From Gemmatimonadaceae bacterium (GTDB lineage: Bacteria > Gemmatimonadota > Gemmatimonadetes > Gemmatimonadales > Gemmatimonadaceae): a DNA stretch of 64,000 nt. The notes under the pieces were generated by a model. That model did no database searches, had not been told where the DNA came from, and saw only the letters and a list, made by a program, of their open reading frames with translations. This document shows, in pieces, positions 7,256-15,461 of the stretch (within the stretch, counting starts at the first letter, position 1; each line of letters starts with the position of its first letter). The stretch is from NCBI GenBank assembly GCA_036003045.1, contig DASYSS010000037.1, forward strand, positions 1 through 64,000. Direction: 5' to 3'. The position numbers and the translations under genes were made by a program.

Positions 7256-7882
7256 ATGTGGGAGCCATTCATTTTTCGCGTTCAGACGGGCCATTGTGGT
7301 GAACGACGAGCCCGTTGGGGCTGGGATGCCTTTGGCGGCTGGGGCGGCGGCGGCGGGCCTCGTGGACGCCATTGGAAGGGGCGTGGGGGCCGTCTATTCG
7401 AGCAGGGCGACCTCAAGTACGTGATCCTGCGGCTCCTCGAGGAGAAGCCGCGCCACGGCTACGAGGTCATCAAAGAGCTCGAGGGGCGATTTGGCGGTTC
7501 TTACGTGCCCAGCCCGGGCACCGTCTACCCGACCCTCACCATGCTCGAGGACATGGGCTACGCCCGTGCCATCCCCGAGGAGGGTGGAAAGAAAGTTTAC
7601 GAGATCACGGACGAGGGGCGAAAATATCTCGCCGAGCATAGCACGACGGTCGACGACATCTTCGAGCGGATCGCGCGGTTCGTTGAGGGGTTCACCGACA
7701 CCCCGATGATGGAGCTCAACCAGGCATTTCAACGGCTTGCTCGCACCACCTACAAGACAGCTACGAGCCATCTTGGCGAAAAAGAGACGCTGGAGCGCCT
7801 CCGCGACATCATCCGACGGGCAGCCGACGAGGTCGAGGCCGCCACGAAACAGGCGCCGCCCGCTCCCCCACCCGCTGAGTAG
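7256..7882 (+). CDS. PadR-family transcriptional regulator
   Basis: The 208-residue protein has a PadR winged-helix domain at about residues 50-130 (GDLKYVILRLLEEKPRHGYEVIKEL, then SPGTVYPTLTMLEDMGY), with the family's HGYE motif. A helical C-terminal half for dimerisation follows. The first 48 residues are a Gly/Trp/Arg-rich extension of the kind often seen before this domain. GGAGAG lies six bases before the ATG. It sits directly downstream of the efflux adaptor/permease genes but has its own promoter region with operator-like repeats. It most likely represses itself and possibly the neighbouring exporter; the effector is unknown. Confidence 0.92.
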   Translation: MWEPFIFRVQTGHCGERRARWGWDAFGGWGGGGGPRGRHWKGRGGRLFEQGDLKYVILRLLEEKPRHGYEVIKELEGRFGGSYVPSPGTVYPTLTMLEDMGYARAIPEEGGKKVYEITDEGRKYLAEHSTTVDDIFERIARFVEGFTDTPMMELNQAFQRLARTTYKTATSHLGEKETLERLRDIIRRAADEVEAATKQAPPAPPPAE

Positions 7883-7937
7883 TTACAAGAGCGCCCCGAT
7901 CGCTGGAAACACCCGCGGCGAGCGCTAGATTCCCATG

Positions 7938-7972
7938 ATGGGTCGCGGATCCTCTTCCGCGACCCATTTTTG
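7938..7972 (+). terminator. Rho-independent terminator after padR
   Basis: A perfect 12-bp stem (ATGGGTCGCGGA, 7938-7949, with TCCGCGACCCAT, 7956-7967), a six-base loop and TTTTT. Its presence argues against translation of the KUP gene starting at the upstream in-frame ATG at 7935. Confidence 0.88.
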
Positions 7973-8039
7973 CGTAGTCTCAGACGGGTCGTCTCCGGTG
8001 CGACACTGGAACGACGCGTTCGTCGCTGAAGCACCCTTC

Positions 8040-10199
8040 ATGACCTCTCACCCTCGACCGGAAGGAAGTGCCGCGAGCGATCCTCCGCCCGCGCGCTCCG
8101 TGTCCGGTTCGCCAGCCAGCCCTCAACAAGCCGCTCCTTCGTCGGGCCAGGCCCCTACCTCCGTTCCCGGTGGTCAGGGCACGACGCCGCTACCGCTCCC
8201 CGGAAGCGCGCCGGCCGTCGCGGGCACGACTACGGGCTTTCACGCGACGCCGATTCCGCAGCGGCATCCGGTCGATCCGAATCCGCGCGGCAAGCGGCTC
8301 GCGCTGCTTTCGCTGACCGCGCTCGGCATCGTGTACGGCGACATCGGCACCAGCCCGCTGTACGCGCTTCAGCAGTGCTTCACGTCCAAGGAGCACACGA
8401 TTCCGCCGACGACGGCAAACGTGTACGGCGTGCTCTCGCTGATCGTGTGGCTGCTCGTGCTCGTCGTGGCTGTGAAGTACCTCGTGTTCATCATGCGCGC
8501 GGACAACCGCGGCGAAGGCGGTATCCTCGCCCTGCTCGCGCTGCTGCTGCAGCAGGAGCGACGCTCGATGTCGCGGCGACGGATCGTTCTCGTCGGGCTC
8601 GGGCTCTTCGGAGCGGCGCTGCTCTATGGCGACGGCATGATCACGCCTGTCATCTCAGTGCTCGGCGCGATCGAAGGCCTCAACGTCGTGACGCCGGCCT
8701 TCCAGAGCATGATCGTGCCGATCTCGGTGCTCGTGCTGCTCTTGTTGTTCCTGGTCCAGCGCTTTGGCACGGGGCGCGTGGGAACCGCGTTCGGCCCGAT
8801 CATGTGTCTGTGGTTCCTGACGATCGGCGGCTTGGGAATCTGGGAAGTCGCCAAGGAGCCGCGCATTCTCGCCGCGCTCAATCCGCTTCACGGGTTGAGC
8901 TTCTTCGTCGAAAACGGCCGAGTCGGATTCCTCACGCTCGGCGCGGTCGTGCTCGCGGTGACCGGAGCCGAAGCGCTGTACGCGGACATGGGCCACTTCG
9001 GCAAGCGACCGATCCGCCTCGCATGGTTCGCGCTCGTGATGCCGGCGCTGCTCCTCAACTATTTCGGCCAGGGCGCGGTCCTGCTGCGGAATCCGGCGGC
9101 GGTAGCGAATCCGTTCTACTTCCTCGCCCCGCGCTCGCTGCTCATCCCGCTGGTCGTGCTGGCGACGACGGCCGCGGTGATCGCGTCGCAGGCGTTGATC
9201 TCGGGTGCGTTTTCGCTCACGCGGCAGGCGGTGCAGCTCGGCTATTCGCCGCGCGTCACGATCCTGCACACGTCGCGCAGCGAAGCCGGCCAGATCTTCG
9301 TGCCGGAAATCAACAACATTCTCATGATCGGATGTATCGTCCTCGTCGTCGCGTTCGGATCTTCGCAGGCGATCGGCGCGGCGTACGGCATCGCGGTCAC
9401 CGGAACGATGGCGATCACGTCACTCCTCTTCGCGGTCGTCGCGCGATCGCGCTGGAACTGGTCGCTCGCCCACGTCCTGCCGATCATGCTCGCGTTCCTG
9501 ACGATCGACATTTCGCTGTTCGCGGCGAACGTCATCAAGATCTGGTACGGCGGGTGGGTGCCGATCGCGATCGCCATCGGCGTGTTCACGCTGATGAGCA
9601 CGTGGAAGACCGGCCGCTATCTGCTCACGAAGACGCTCAACGCCGGCGCGCTGCCGCTCGATCTCTTCCTCGGCGACGTCGCGCGGCGCAAGCCGCCGCG
9701 CGTGCCGGGAACCGCAGTGTTCATGACGTCGTCGAACGAGGCCGTGCCGGTCGTGCTGCTGCACCACCTCAAGCACAACAAAGTGCTGCACGAGCAGGTG
9801 ATCCTCATGTCGGTCGTGACGCACGAGGTTCCCGAAGTGCACGCCGCGGATCGCGTGTCGGTCGAGAAGCTGGATCACGGCTTCTATCGAGTGACCGCGG
9901 GCTACGGGTTCATGGAGTCGCCCAACGTACCGGAAATCCTCCAGCACGCGCGCGACTTCGGAATCAAGGCGAAGCGGAACGACACGACGTTTTATCTCGG
10001 GCGAGAGCGCGTGATCGTCGCCGACGGCAAATCGAGAACCGAGTCGCGTCGCCCGCCCGAAGGCATTCCGCTGCCGACGATGTCGCGCTGGCGAAAAAAG
10101 CTGTTCGTGATCATGTCGCGGAACGCGCGGTCGGCGACCGAATTCTTCGGCATTCCACCGAACCGCGTCGTCGAGCTTGGAGCGCAGGTCGAGTTCTGA
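8040..10199 (+). CDS. kup: KUP/HAK/KT-family potassium transporter
   Basis: This 719-residue membrane protein imports K+, probably with protons. The KUP signature GIVYGDIGTSPLYAL lies at about residues 95-110 and RADNRGEGGILALLAL follows TM2. About twelve hydrophobic helices precede a cytoplasmic C-terminal domain starting near LPLDLFLGDVARRKPPRVPGTAVF. The first 80 residues are a Pro/Ser/Gly/Thr-rich hydrophilic extension not needed for transport. ATG 8040 is used because the longer frame (ATG 7935) would begin inside the padR terminator. It is a single-gene unit, and no kdp or trk genes are nearby. Confidence 0.93.
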   Translation: MTSHPRPEGSAASDPPPARSVSGSPASPQQAAPSSGQAPTSVPGGQGTTPLPLPGSAPAVAGTTTGFHATPIPQRHPVDPNPRGKRLALLSLTALGIVYGDIGTSPLYALQQCFTSKEHTIPPTTANVYGVLSLIVWLLVLVVAVKYLVFIMRADNRGEGGILALLALLLQQERRSMSRRRIVLVGLGLFGAALLYGDGMITPVISVLGAIEGLNVVTPAFQSMIVPISVLVLLLLFLVQRFGTGRVGTAFGPIMCLWFLTIGGLGIWEVAKEPRILAALNPLHGLSFFVENGRVGFLTLGAVVLAVTGAEALYADMGHFGKRPIRLAWFALVMPALLLNYFGQGAVLLRNPAAVANPFYFLAPRSLLIPLVVLATTAAVIASQALISGAFSLTRQAVQLGYSPRVTILHTSRSEAGQIFVPEINNILMIGCIVLVVAFGSSQAIGAAYGIAVTGTMAITSLLFAVVARSRWNWSLAHVLPIMLAFLTIDISLFAANVIKIWYGGWVPIAIAIGVFTLMSTWKTGRYLLTKTLNAGALPLDLFLGDVARRKPPRVPGTAVFMTSSNEAVPVVLLHHLKHNKVLHEQVILMSVVTHEVPEVHAADRVSVEKLDHGFYRVTAGYGFMESPNVPEILQHARDFGIKAKRNDTTFYLGRERVIVADGKSRTESRRPPEGIPLPTMSRWRKKLFVIMSRNARSATEFFGIPPNRVVELGAQVEF

Positions 10200-10426
10200 C
10201 CGTTTCGCGAGAGTGGATGTACGCGGGCAGTCGCCGGAACAGAACCGCAAAACGGGTTGAACCGAAAGACAAAACGGTAAGCCATTTTGGGAACGGCCTC
10301 GATCGGCCAACGGCCAGCTGACCGAGGCCCCCAAAAGGTTCAGTTCCAGTTCTTTTTGTTTCAGTGCAACCGTTTTTGCTTTTCAGTATCCCGCGGCTCT
10401 TCCACCGCCCAGGAGTTGCGAAGGCC
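10200..10426. other. Convergent intergenic region with imperfect inverted repeats
   Basis: No gene was seen. The stretch is AT-richer than its surroundings. Arms around 10249-10283 (CAAAACGGGTTGAACC and following bases) and 10343-10380 (reverse complement AAAAACGGTTG and following bases) are imperfectly complementary. Between them GGCCTCGATC and GACCGAGGCC pair with one mismatch. This may be a bidirectional termination structure for kup and the opposing PDZ gene, although a clean T-run does not directly follow the stem. Confidence 0.35.
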
Positions 10427-11446
10427 TCACCACGAGACGCGGTTGCCGAACATGAACCCGCGTCCGAATCCGCTCAGCGCGCCGCTCACGGCCGCGTTGG
10501 TCGCGATCCGCGCCCCGTCGAGCGCGCGGCGAACTTTGTCGCCGACGTCTTCGCCGTTGATCTCGACGCGGCCGCCTGGGATTCTCGTCACCGAGGGGAG
10601 GACCATGTTGTCGCCGCCGATGATCGTCATCGAGTGACCGTGCCGCGACAGGTCGGAGGCCTTGATCGCCTTCACCGTGACGTTCTTGTATTGGCCGTTG
10701 TAGTAAACGCGCAGCGTGACGTCGTCGCCGGGCTTGAGCTTCGACACCTCGCGCTCGAGCCGCGACACGTTCGACGATCGGAAGAACGAATCGTCTTCGT
10801 CACCGGCGCGCGCGCGCACGTCGACGTTGTTGATCGACGCGATGCGGCTTCCCTCTTCGATTCCCGCCTTCGCCGCCGGCCCTGACTCGTCGACGCCGAT
10901 CACGAATACGCCGATCGTGTCGCGGCGGCTGCCGGTGCTCGCGAGCTGGAGACCGAGCGTCGCGCGCTCCTCGAAATTGCGACGCGTGAACGTTTCGTAG
11001 AGCGAATCGGACGACACCGTCTTCACCTTCACCGATTTGGTCTGTCCGCCGGTGTACACGCGCAGGTCGACGTCGTCACCCGGCTTGAGCTTGTCGATCT
11101 CTCGCGTGAGACGCCGGGTCATCACGCCGGCCATGTCTTCGTCGCCGACGTCCGCCGGGTTGAGCTTGAGGCTCACGCCGTTGATCGACGCGATCCGGTT
11201 CCCTTCCTCGATCCCGGCTTTGTCAGCGGGGCTGCCGGTGGTCACCGAGTTGACCAGTACGCCGAGCGTGTCGCGGTTGGAAGCGGCGCCGGAGGTCGTA
11301 ATCCCAATGACCGCCTGTGGCTGGCCGGTCCACATCATTCTGTACGGACCACCCGGCTCGATGCGCAAGGCACGCGGGGCAGGCGGATTTTGCGCGGCGA
11401 GCGTACCCGCGACGAGCAGCGCCGGGCTCAAAGCAATCAGTCGCAT
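10427..11446 (-). CDS. Exported protein with two PDZ domains
   Basis: A 339-residue protein with a signal peptide (about residues 1-18, ending TLAA). Two PDZ domains of about 95 residues each are near-duplicates of one another: both contain GIEEGxRIASIN after a GSPADKA/SGPAAKA turn, and both end with LKPGDDVxLRVY. No protease domain is present, so this is not a DegP/HtrA enzyme. It more likely binds C-termini or scaffolds other periplasmic proteins. The C-terminal 70 residues carry no recognised domain. It is divergent from the iron exporter gene and shares a short promoter region with it. Confidence 0.8.
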   Translation of the reverse strand: MRLIALSPALLVAGTLAAQNPPAPRALRIEPGGPYRMMWTGQPQAVIGITTSGAASNRDTLGVLVNSVTTGSPADKAGIEEGNRIASINGVSLKLNPADVGDEDMAGVMTRRLTREIDKLKPGDDVDLRVYTGGQTKSVKVKTVSSDSLYETFTRRNFEERATLGLQLASTGSRRDTIGVFVIGVDESGPAAKAGIEEGSRIASINNVDVRARAGDEDDSFFRSSNVSRLEREVSKLKPGDDVTLRVYYNGQYKNVTVKAIKASDLSRHGHSMTIIGGDNMVLPSVTRIPGGRVEINGEDVGDKVRRALDGARIATNAAVSGALSGFGRGFMFGNRVSW

Positions 11447-11508
11447 AAACCCTCGTGAAATCGTTGATGTGCGACCTGTGAGTCACCGCGATGGCCGAGG
11501 AGGGTTTA
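11446..11508. promoter_or_regulatory. Divergent promoter region with TAAACCCTC inverted repeat
   Basis: TAAACCCTC at 11446-11454 and its reverse complement GAGGGTTTA at 11500-11508 bracket the 79-base gap between the PDZ gene and the iron exporter gene, one arm near each start codon. This symmetric placement suggests a shared operator or paired binding sites; the binding protein is unknown. Confidence 0.4.
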
Positions 11509-11525
11509 CGAGCCTAGCTTGAGGC

Positions 11526-12668
11526 ATGGCTCGCACGCAGGACTCAGTCAGCCGGGCCGTCGACCTCCACACCTTCCATCACCATTGGCAGGACGAGGCC
11601 GACGCGGCCTACCTGTACCGGTTGCTCGCCGGCGCCGAAAAGGATCCGAAGAAGAGCGACTTGTATCGGCGGCTGGCCGAAGTCGAGGACCGACACGTCG
11701 AGATCTGGGCGCGGCTTCTGCGCGAGCACGGCGGCGACCCTGGGGCGTTCCGGCCCAGTGCGCGCACGAGACTTCTGGCCAGCCTCGGAAAGATGCTCGG
11801 CCCGGGGTTTCTGCTCCCGATGCTGCTGTCGGAGGAAGGACGCGAGGTCAAGAGCTACCTCGACATGCATCGACGGACGGCGCGCGGCGCCCCCGGCGCC
11901 TCCGAGTCGCTTCAGCTCGCGCGCGAATCCGCCGAGCACGCGACGACGCTCACTCAAATCGCCGGGCGGAGCGGCGAGCCGTGGCACCGCACGGAATCCG
12001 GCGGCTTTCTGCGGAACGTCGTCTACGGTTTCAACGACGGTCTGACGGCGAACTTCGGTCTGGTCGCGGGCGTGATCGGCGCGTCGGCGGCAGCCGCTCA
12101 TCACACGGTGATCGTCGCCGGGGTGGCGGGACTGATCGCCGACGCGTTGTCGATGGGCTCGAGCGGGTTCCTGGCCGCGAAGAGCGAACAGGAAGTGTAC
12201 GCGAACGAGATCGCGATGGAGCGCGACGAGATCGCGCTCATGCCCGAGGTGGAGCGCGACGAGCTCGCGTTGATCTACGAGACCAAGGGCATGTCGGCCG
12301 ACTCCGCGCTGGCGCTGGCGACCGAGGTGATGGCCGATCCGAAGCGGATGCTCGACGAGCAGGTGCAGGAGGAGCTCGGAATCGGCGAACCGCACATGTC
12401 GCCGTTGCGGGAAGGCTGGGTCACCGGCCTGGCGACCGCCGTCGGCGCGTTCATCCCGGTCTTTCCATTTCTCTTATGGTCCGGGACGACGGCCGTGGTG
12501 TTGGCCTTCGTGGTGTCGATGGCATCTCACTGGATCGTCGGCGCGGCACGCTCGGTATTTACCGGCCGCAGCGTCTTCCGCTCCGGCCTCGACATGTTCG
12601 TCGTCGGCCTCGGCGTCGCAGTCGTCGGCTACTTCGTGGGCGAGTGGCTCGCGAGGCTCGTGGCCTAG
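11526..12668 (+). CDS. Erythrin/VIT-family iron exporter (ferritin-like domain plus VIT1 domain, MbfA-like)
   Basis: The 380-residue protein joins two domains. Residues about 12-95 form a ferritin-like (erythrin) helical domain with Glu and ExxH-type ligands (DEADAAYLYRLL, EVEDRHVEIW). Residues about 165-380 form the five-helix VIT1/CCC1 transporter (GGFLRNVVYGFNDGLTANFGL, SMGSSGFLAAKSE). The same architecture is found in MbfA of alphaproteobacteria, which exports iron across the inner membrane and protects against iron and peroxide stress. The ferritin-like part probably senses or delivers Fe2+ on the cytoplasmic side. A ribosome site is weak, and the ATG follows GAGGC closely. Confidence 0.88.
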   Translation: MARTQDSVSRAVDLHTFHHHWQDEADAAYLYRLLAGAEKDPKKSDLYRRLAEVEDRHVEIWARLLREHGGDPGAFRPSARTRLLASLGKMLGPGFLLPMLLSEEGREVKSYLDMHRRTARGAPGASESLQLARESAEHATTLTQIAGRSGEPWHRTESGGFLRNVVYGFNDGLTANFGLVAGVIGASAAAAHHTVIVAGVAGLIADALSMGSSGFLAAKSEQEVYANEIAMERDEIALMPEVERDELALIYETKGMSADSALALATEVMADPKRMLDEQVQEELGIGEPHMSPLREGWVTGLATAVGAFIPVFPFLLWSGTTAVVLAFVVSMASHWIVGAARSVFTGRSVFRSGLDMFVVGLGVAVVGYFVGEWLARLVA

Positions 12669-12691
12669 TCCCGCGTTTCGCGACCGCCGAG

Positions 12692-12908
12692 ACTGCAACT
12701 GCTCGACGCAGAGAGCACGGAGAGAAACAGAGAGAGACGCAGAGGAAGAACAGACCGCGAAGGGACTCTTGGCTTACGACCTCGGGAGGCCACGATGTGG
12801 CACCGCGAGGTCGTTCTACAAAGGAGTTTCGCCGTTTCTCTGCGGCGCTCCGTGTCCTCTGCGTCTCTGCGTTGAGCAGTTTGCTTTTGCAGTTGTAGTT
12901 GCAGTTGC
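12692..12908. repeat. Long imperfect inverted repeat with CGCAGAG motifs
   Basis: The 248-base gap between the iron exporter and leuS is mostly one inverted repeat centred near 12800. The left arm starts AACTGCTCGACGCAGAGAG (from about 12697). The complement of the right arm starts AACTGCTCAACGCAGAGACG (from about 12884), and the arms share further CACGGAG, AGAGAAAC and ACGCAGAGG blocks. An inner pair ACGACCTCG (12777-12785) and CGAGGTCGT (12806-12814) sits at the centre. From memory, CGCAGAGACGCAGAG-type intergenic palindromes recur in genomes of soil phyla such as Gemmatimonadota and Acidobacteriota. No coding content is visible. Confidence 0.75.
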
Positions 12909-12916
12909 CGCAAAGC

Positions 12917-15427
12917 TCAAACGACGATGTTGAGCAACCGCCCCGGGACGAAGATGATTTTCTTTGGGGTGCTGGCGACGAACTTGGCAATGGCGGGATC
13001 GGCGAGCGCGGCGGATTGGGCGGCGTCCTGGCCGGAGCCGACCGGGATTTGCACCGTGCCGCGGGTCTTGCCGTTCACCTGAACGGCGATCGTCACGGAA
13101 TCTTCGGCGGCGATCGCGGGGTCGAACGACGGCCAGCCGGAATCGAAGACGCTCTCGGTGTGACCGAGGCGCTCCCAGAGCTCTTCGGCAATGTGCGGCG
13201 CGAAGGGTGAGACGAGCTGGACCAGCGGCTCGACCTCGGCGCGGTGCGGGGTCCGTTCGTCGCGGCGCACCACGTTGATGTATTCCATCATCGCGGCGAT
13301 CGCCGTGTTGTAGCTGAGCACCGGAATCTCGGACGATACTTTGCGGATCGTCTGATGAAGCTTTCGCATGACCAGCGGATCGGGGCTGCCGAGCGGAACC
13401 GCGCCCTCGACCGACGCCCAGAGGCGCTCGAGAAACCGCCGAACCCCGGCGATGCTCTGGTCGCGGAAGTCGCCGCCCTCTTCGTAGGGTCCGAGGAACA
13501 TCAGGTACGTGCGGAACGTGTCCGCGCCCCAGCGCTCGACGTAGTCGTCGGGGATCACCACGTTGCCGCGGCTCTTCGACATCTTGGCGCCGTCGCGCAC
13601 GATCGTCCCGTGCGCCCTGAACCGCTTGAACGGTTCCTCGAAGCGCAGCAGACCAGCGTCGTGCAGCACCATCGTGGTGAATCGCGAGTACAGCAGGTGC
13701 AACACCGCGTGCTCGTTGCCGCCGATGTACGACTCCACGGGGAGCCACTTCTCGGTGCGCGCGGCATCGAACGGAACGTCGTCGCGCTCGGTGCTCGGGT
13801 AGCGGAGGAAATACCACGCGCTGTCGAGGAACGTGTCCGACACGTCCGTCTCGCGGCGCGCGGACCCATGGCACTGCGGACACTTCACGCGATACCACGA
13901 TTCCACGCGCGCCAGCGGCGAGACGCCCGTGTCGTCGGGCTTGAAGTCCTCCACGAACGGCAGTTCCACCGGCAGGTCCTTCTCCGGCACCGGCACCGTG
14001 CCGCACTTGTCGCAGTAGATGATCGGGATCGGTGGACCCCAGTACCGCTGCCGAGAGATGCACCAGTCGTGCAGACGGTAGTTCACGACCGCGCGTGCGT
14101 GGCCTCTCACGTTCAGCCAATTCGTGATCTCGCGCTTCGCGTCCTCGATCGAGCTGCCCGAGAACTCGTCGGAGTTCACGAGCCGCGCGCCCGCCGTCTC
14201 CGTGTACGCCTGATCGAGCCGCCCGTGCGAAGCCTGCGGTCCGGGACCGGCGACCACGCGCACGATGGGTAGGTCGAAAGTGTTCGCGAACTCGAAGTCG
14301 CGCTCGTCGTGACCGGGCACGGCCATGATCGCGCCGGTGCCGTACTCCATCAGCACGTAGTCGGCGACCCAGACGGGGATCGGCCGCTGGGTCGCGGGGT
14401 TGAGGGCATACGAGCCCGTGAAGACGCCCGTCTTTTCCTTGCTCACCTTGCGCGAAACGATGTCTTGCTTCGCCGCGCGCGCGACGTAGCTCTCGACCGC
14501 GTCGCGCTGCTCGTCGGACGTAAGACTCTGGAGCAACGGATGCTCCGGCGCCACGACCAGATACGTCGCGCCGAAAATCGTGTCCGGCCGGGTGGTGAAG
14601 ACGCGAATATCGATCGGCCGAAGCACATACTCGCCGCTCAGCCCGATCTCGGTTGTCGCCGTGCCGGTGAGCTCCTCGAGATCCTGGACGCGAAACACGA
14701 CCTCGGCGCCGTCCGAGCGGCCTATCCAATTGCGCTGCGCCTGTTTGGTGGACTCGGACCAATCCAAATAATCGAGGTTGGCCAGAAGCCGCCCGGCGTA
14801 GTCGGTGATCCGGAAGAACCACTGCTCCAGGAACCGCTGTTCGACCCGCGCGCCGCACCGCTCACACTCGCCGGCGATGACCTGCTCGTTGGCGAGGACG
14901 GTCTTGTCGTTCGGGCACCAGTTGACGGCCGCGCGCTTCTTGTAGGCCAGCCCGCGTCGAAAAAGCTGCAAAAACAGCCACTGGGTCCACTTGTAGTACC
15001 GCGGGTCGGTCGTCGACAGCTCGCGGTCCCAGTCGATCATCAACCCGCCGCGCTTAAGCTGGCGCCGGAAGTTGTCGATGTTTCTAGGGATGAGTGTCGC
15101 GGGATGGGTCCCGACCTTGAGCGCGAAATTCTCGGAGTGAATGCCGAAAGCGTCGAACCCCAGCGGCTCCAGGACCGTGTGGCCCTGTAAACGCTGGAAT
15201 CGTCCATAGATGTCGTTGCCGGTGAACGCGAAGAGGTTGCCGACATGAAGTCCTTCGGCGGACGGATACGGGAACATCATGAGGGCGTAAAACGGCCGCA
15301 TGCCCCCGTCGATGTCCGTGCTGTTCGTCCCTCGAGCCTCCCAGCGTTCCTGCCACTTTCGCTCGATAGCGCCGGGGTCGTAGCCCCCCGGCTCGGTGGC
15401 CGAGGTTGGTTCCAGTGGTTCTGTCAT
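12917..15427 (-). CDS. leuS: Leucyl-tRNA synthetase
   Basis: This 836-residue class I synthetase charges tRNA-Leu. The HIGH element reads HVGN (residues 61-64) and the KMSKS loop is intact (AKMSKSRGN, about residue 613). Zinc-type Cys pairs (CERCGAR, CDKCGTV, CPQCHG) and the CP1 editing site (TTRPDTIFG and AIMAVPGHDERD) are present. ATG 15427 is used; the frame runs on to 15583 with no homology-like sequence and would overlap the divergent gene. Its promoter shares the short gap with the chemoreceptor-like gene. The GLHVGN and FGIHSEN wording departs from the common HVGH/GLPAEQ form. Confidence 0.95.
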   Translation of the reverse strand: MTEPLEPTSATEPGGYDPGAIERKWQERWEARGTNSTDIDGGMRPFYALMMFPYPSAEGLHVGNLFAFTGNDIYGRFQRLQGHTVLEPLGFDAFGIHSENFALKVGTHPATLIPRNIDNFRRQLKRGGLMIDWDRELSTTDPRYYKWTQWLFLQLFRRGLAYKKRAAVNWCPNDKTVLANEQVIAGECERCGARVEQRFLEQWFFRITDYAGRLLANLDYLDWSESTKQAQRNWIGRSDGAEVVFRVQDLEELTGTATTEIGLSGEYVLRPIDIRVFTTRPDTIFGATYLVVAPEHPLLQSLTSDEQRDAVESYVARAAKQDIVSRKVSKEKTGVFTGSYALNPATQRPIPVWVADYVLMEYGTGAIMAVPGHDERDFEFANTFDLPIVRVVAGPGPQASHGRLDQAYTETAGARLVNSDEFSGSSIEDAKREITNWLNVRGHARAVVNYRLHDWCISRQRYWGPPIPIIYCDKCGTVPVPEKDLPVELPFVEDFKPDDTGVSPLARVESWYRVKCPQCHGSARRETDVSDTFLDSAWYFLRYPSTERDDVPFDAARTEKWLPVESYIGGNEHAVLHLLYSRFTTMVLHDAGLLRFEEPFKRFRAHGTIVRDGAKMSKSRGNVVIPDDYVERWGADTFRTYLMFLGPYEEGGDFRDQSIAGVRRFLERLWASVEGAVPLGSPDPLVMRKLHQTIRKVSSEIPVLSYNTAIAAMMEYINVVRRDERTPHRAEVEPLVQLVSPFAPHIAEELWERLGHTESVFDSGWPSFDPAIAAEDSVTIAVQVNGKTRGTVQIPVGSGQDAAQSAALADPAIAKFVASTPKKIIFVPGRLLNIVV

Positions 15428-15461
15428 GATGTGCGGAGTTATAACGGAATCTAAGGCGTCG

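Noticed and set aside
7935-8039. Upstream start for the KUP gene at ATG 7935
   Set aside because: It lies at the edge of a perfect terminator hairpin, and the residues gained have no similarity to KUP proteins.
8375-10321. 648-codon frame overlapping kup on the same strand
   Set aside because: Arg/Ala-rich out-of-frame reading of the transporter gene.
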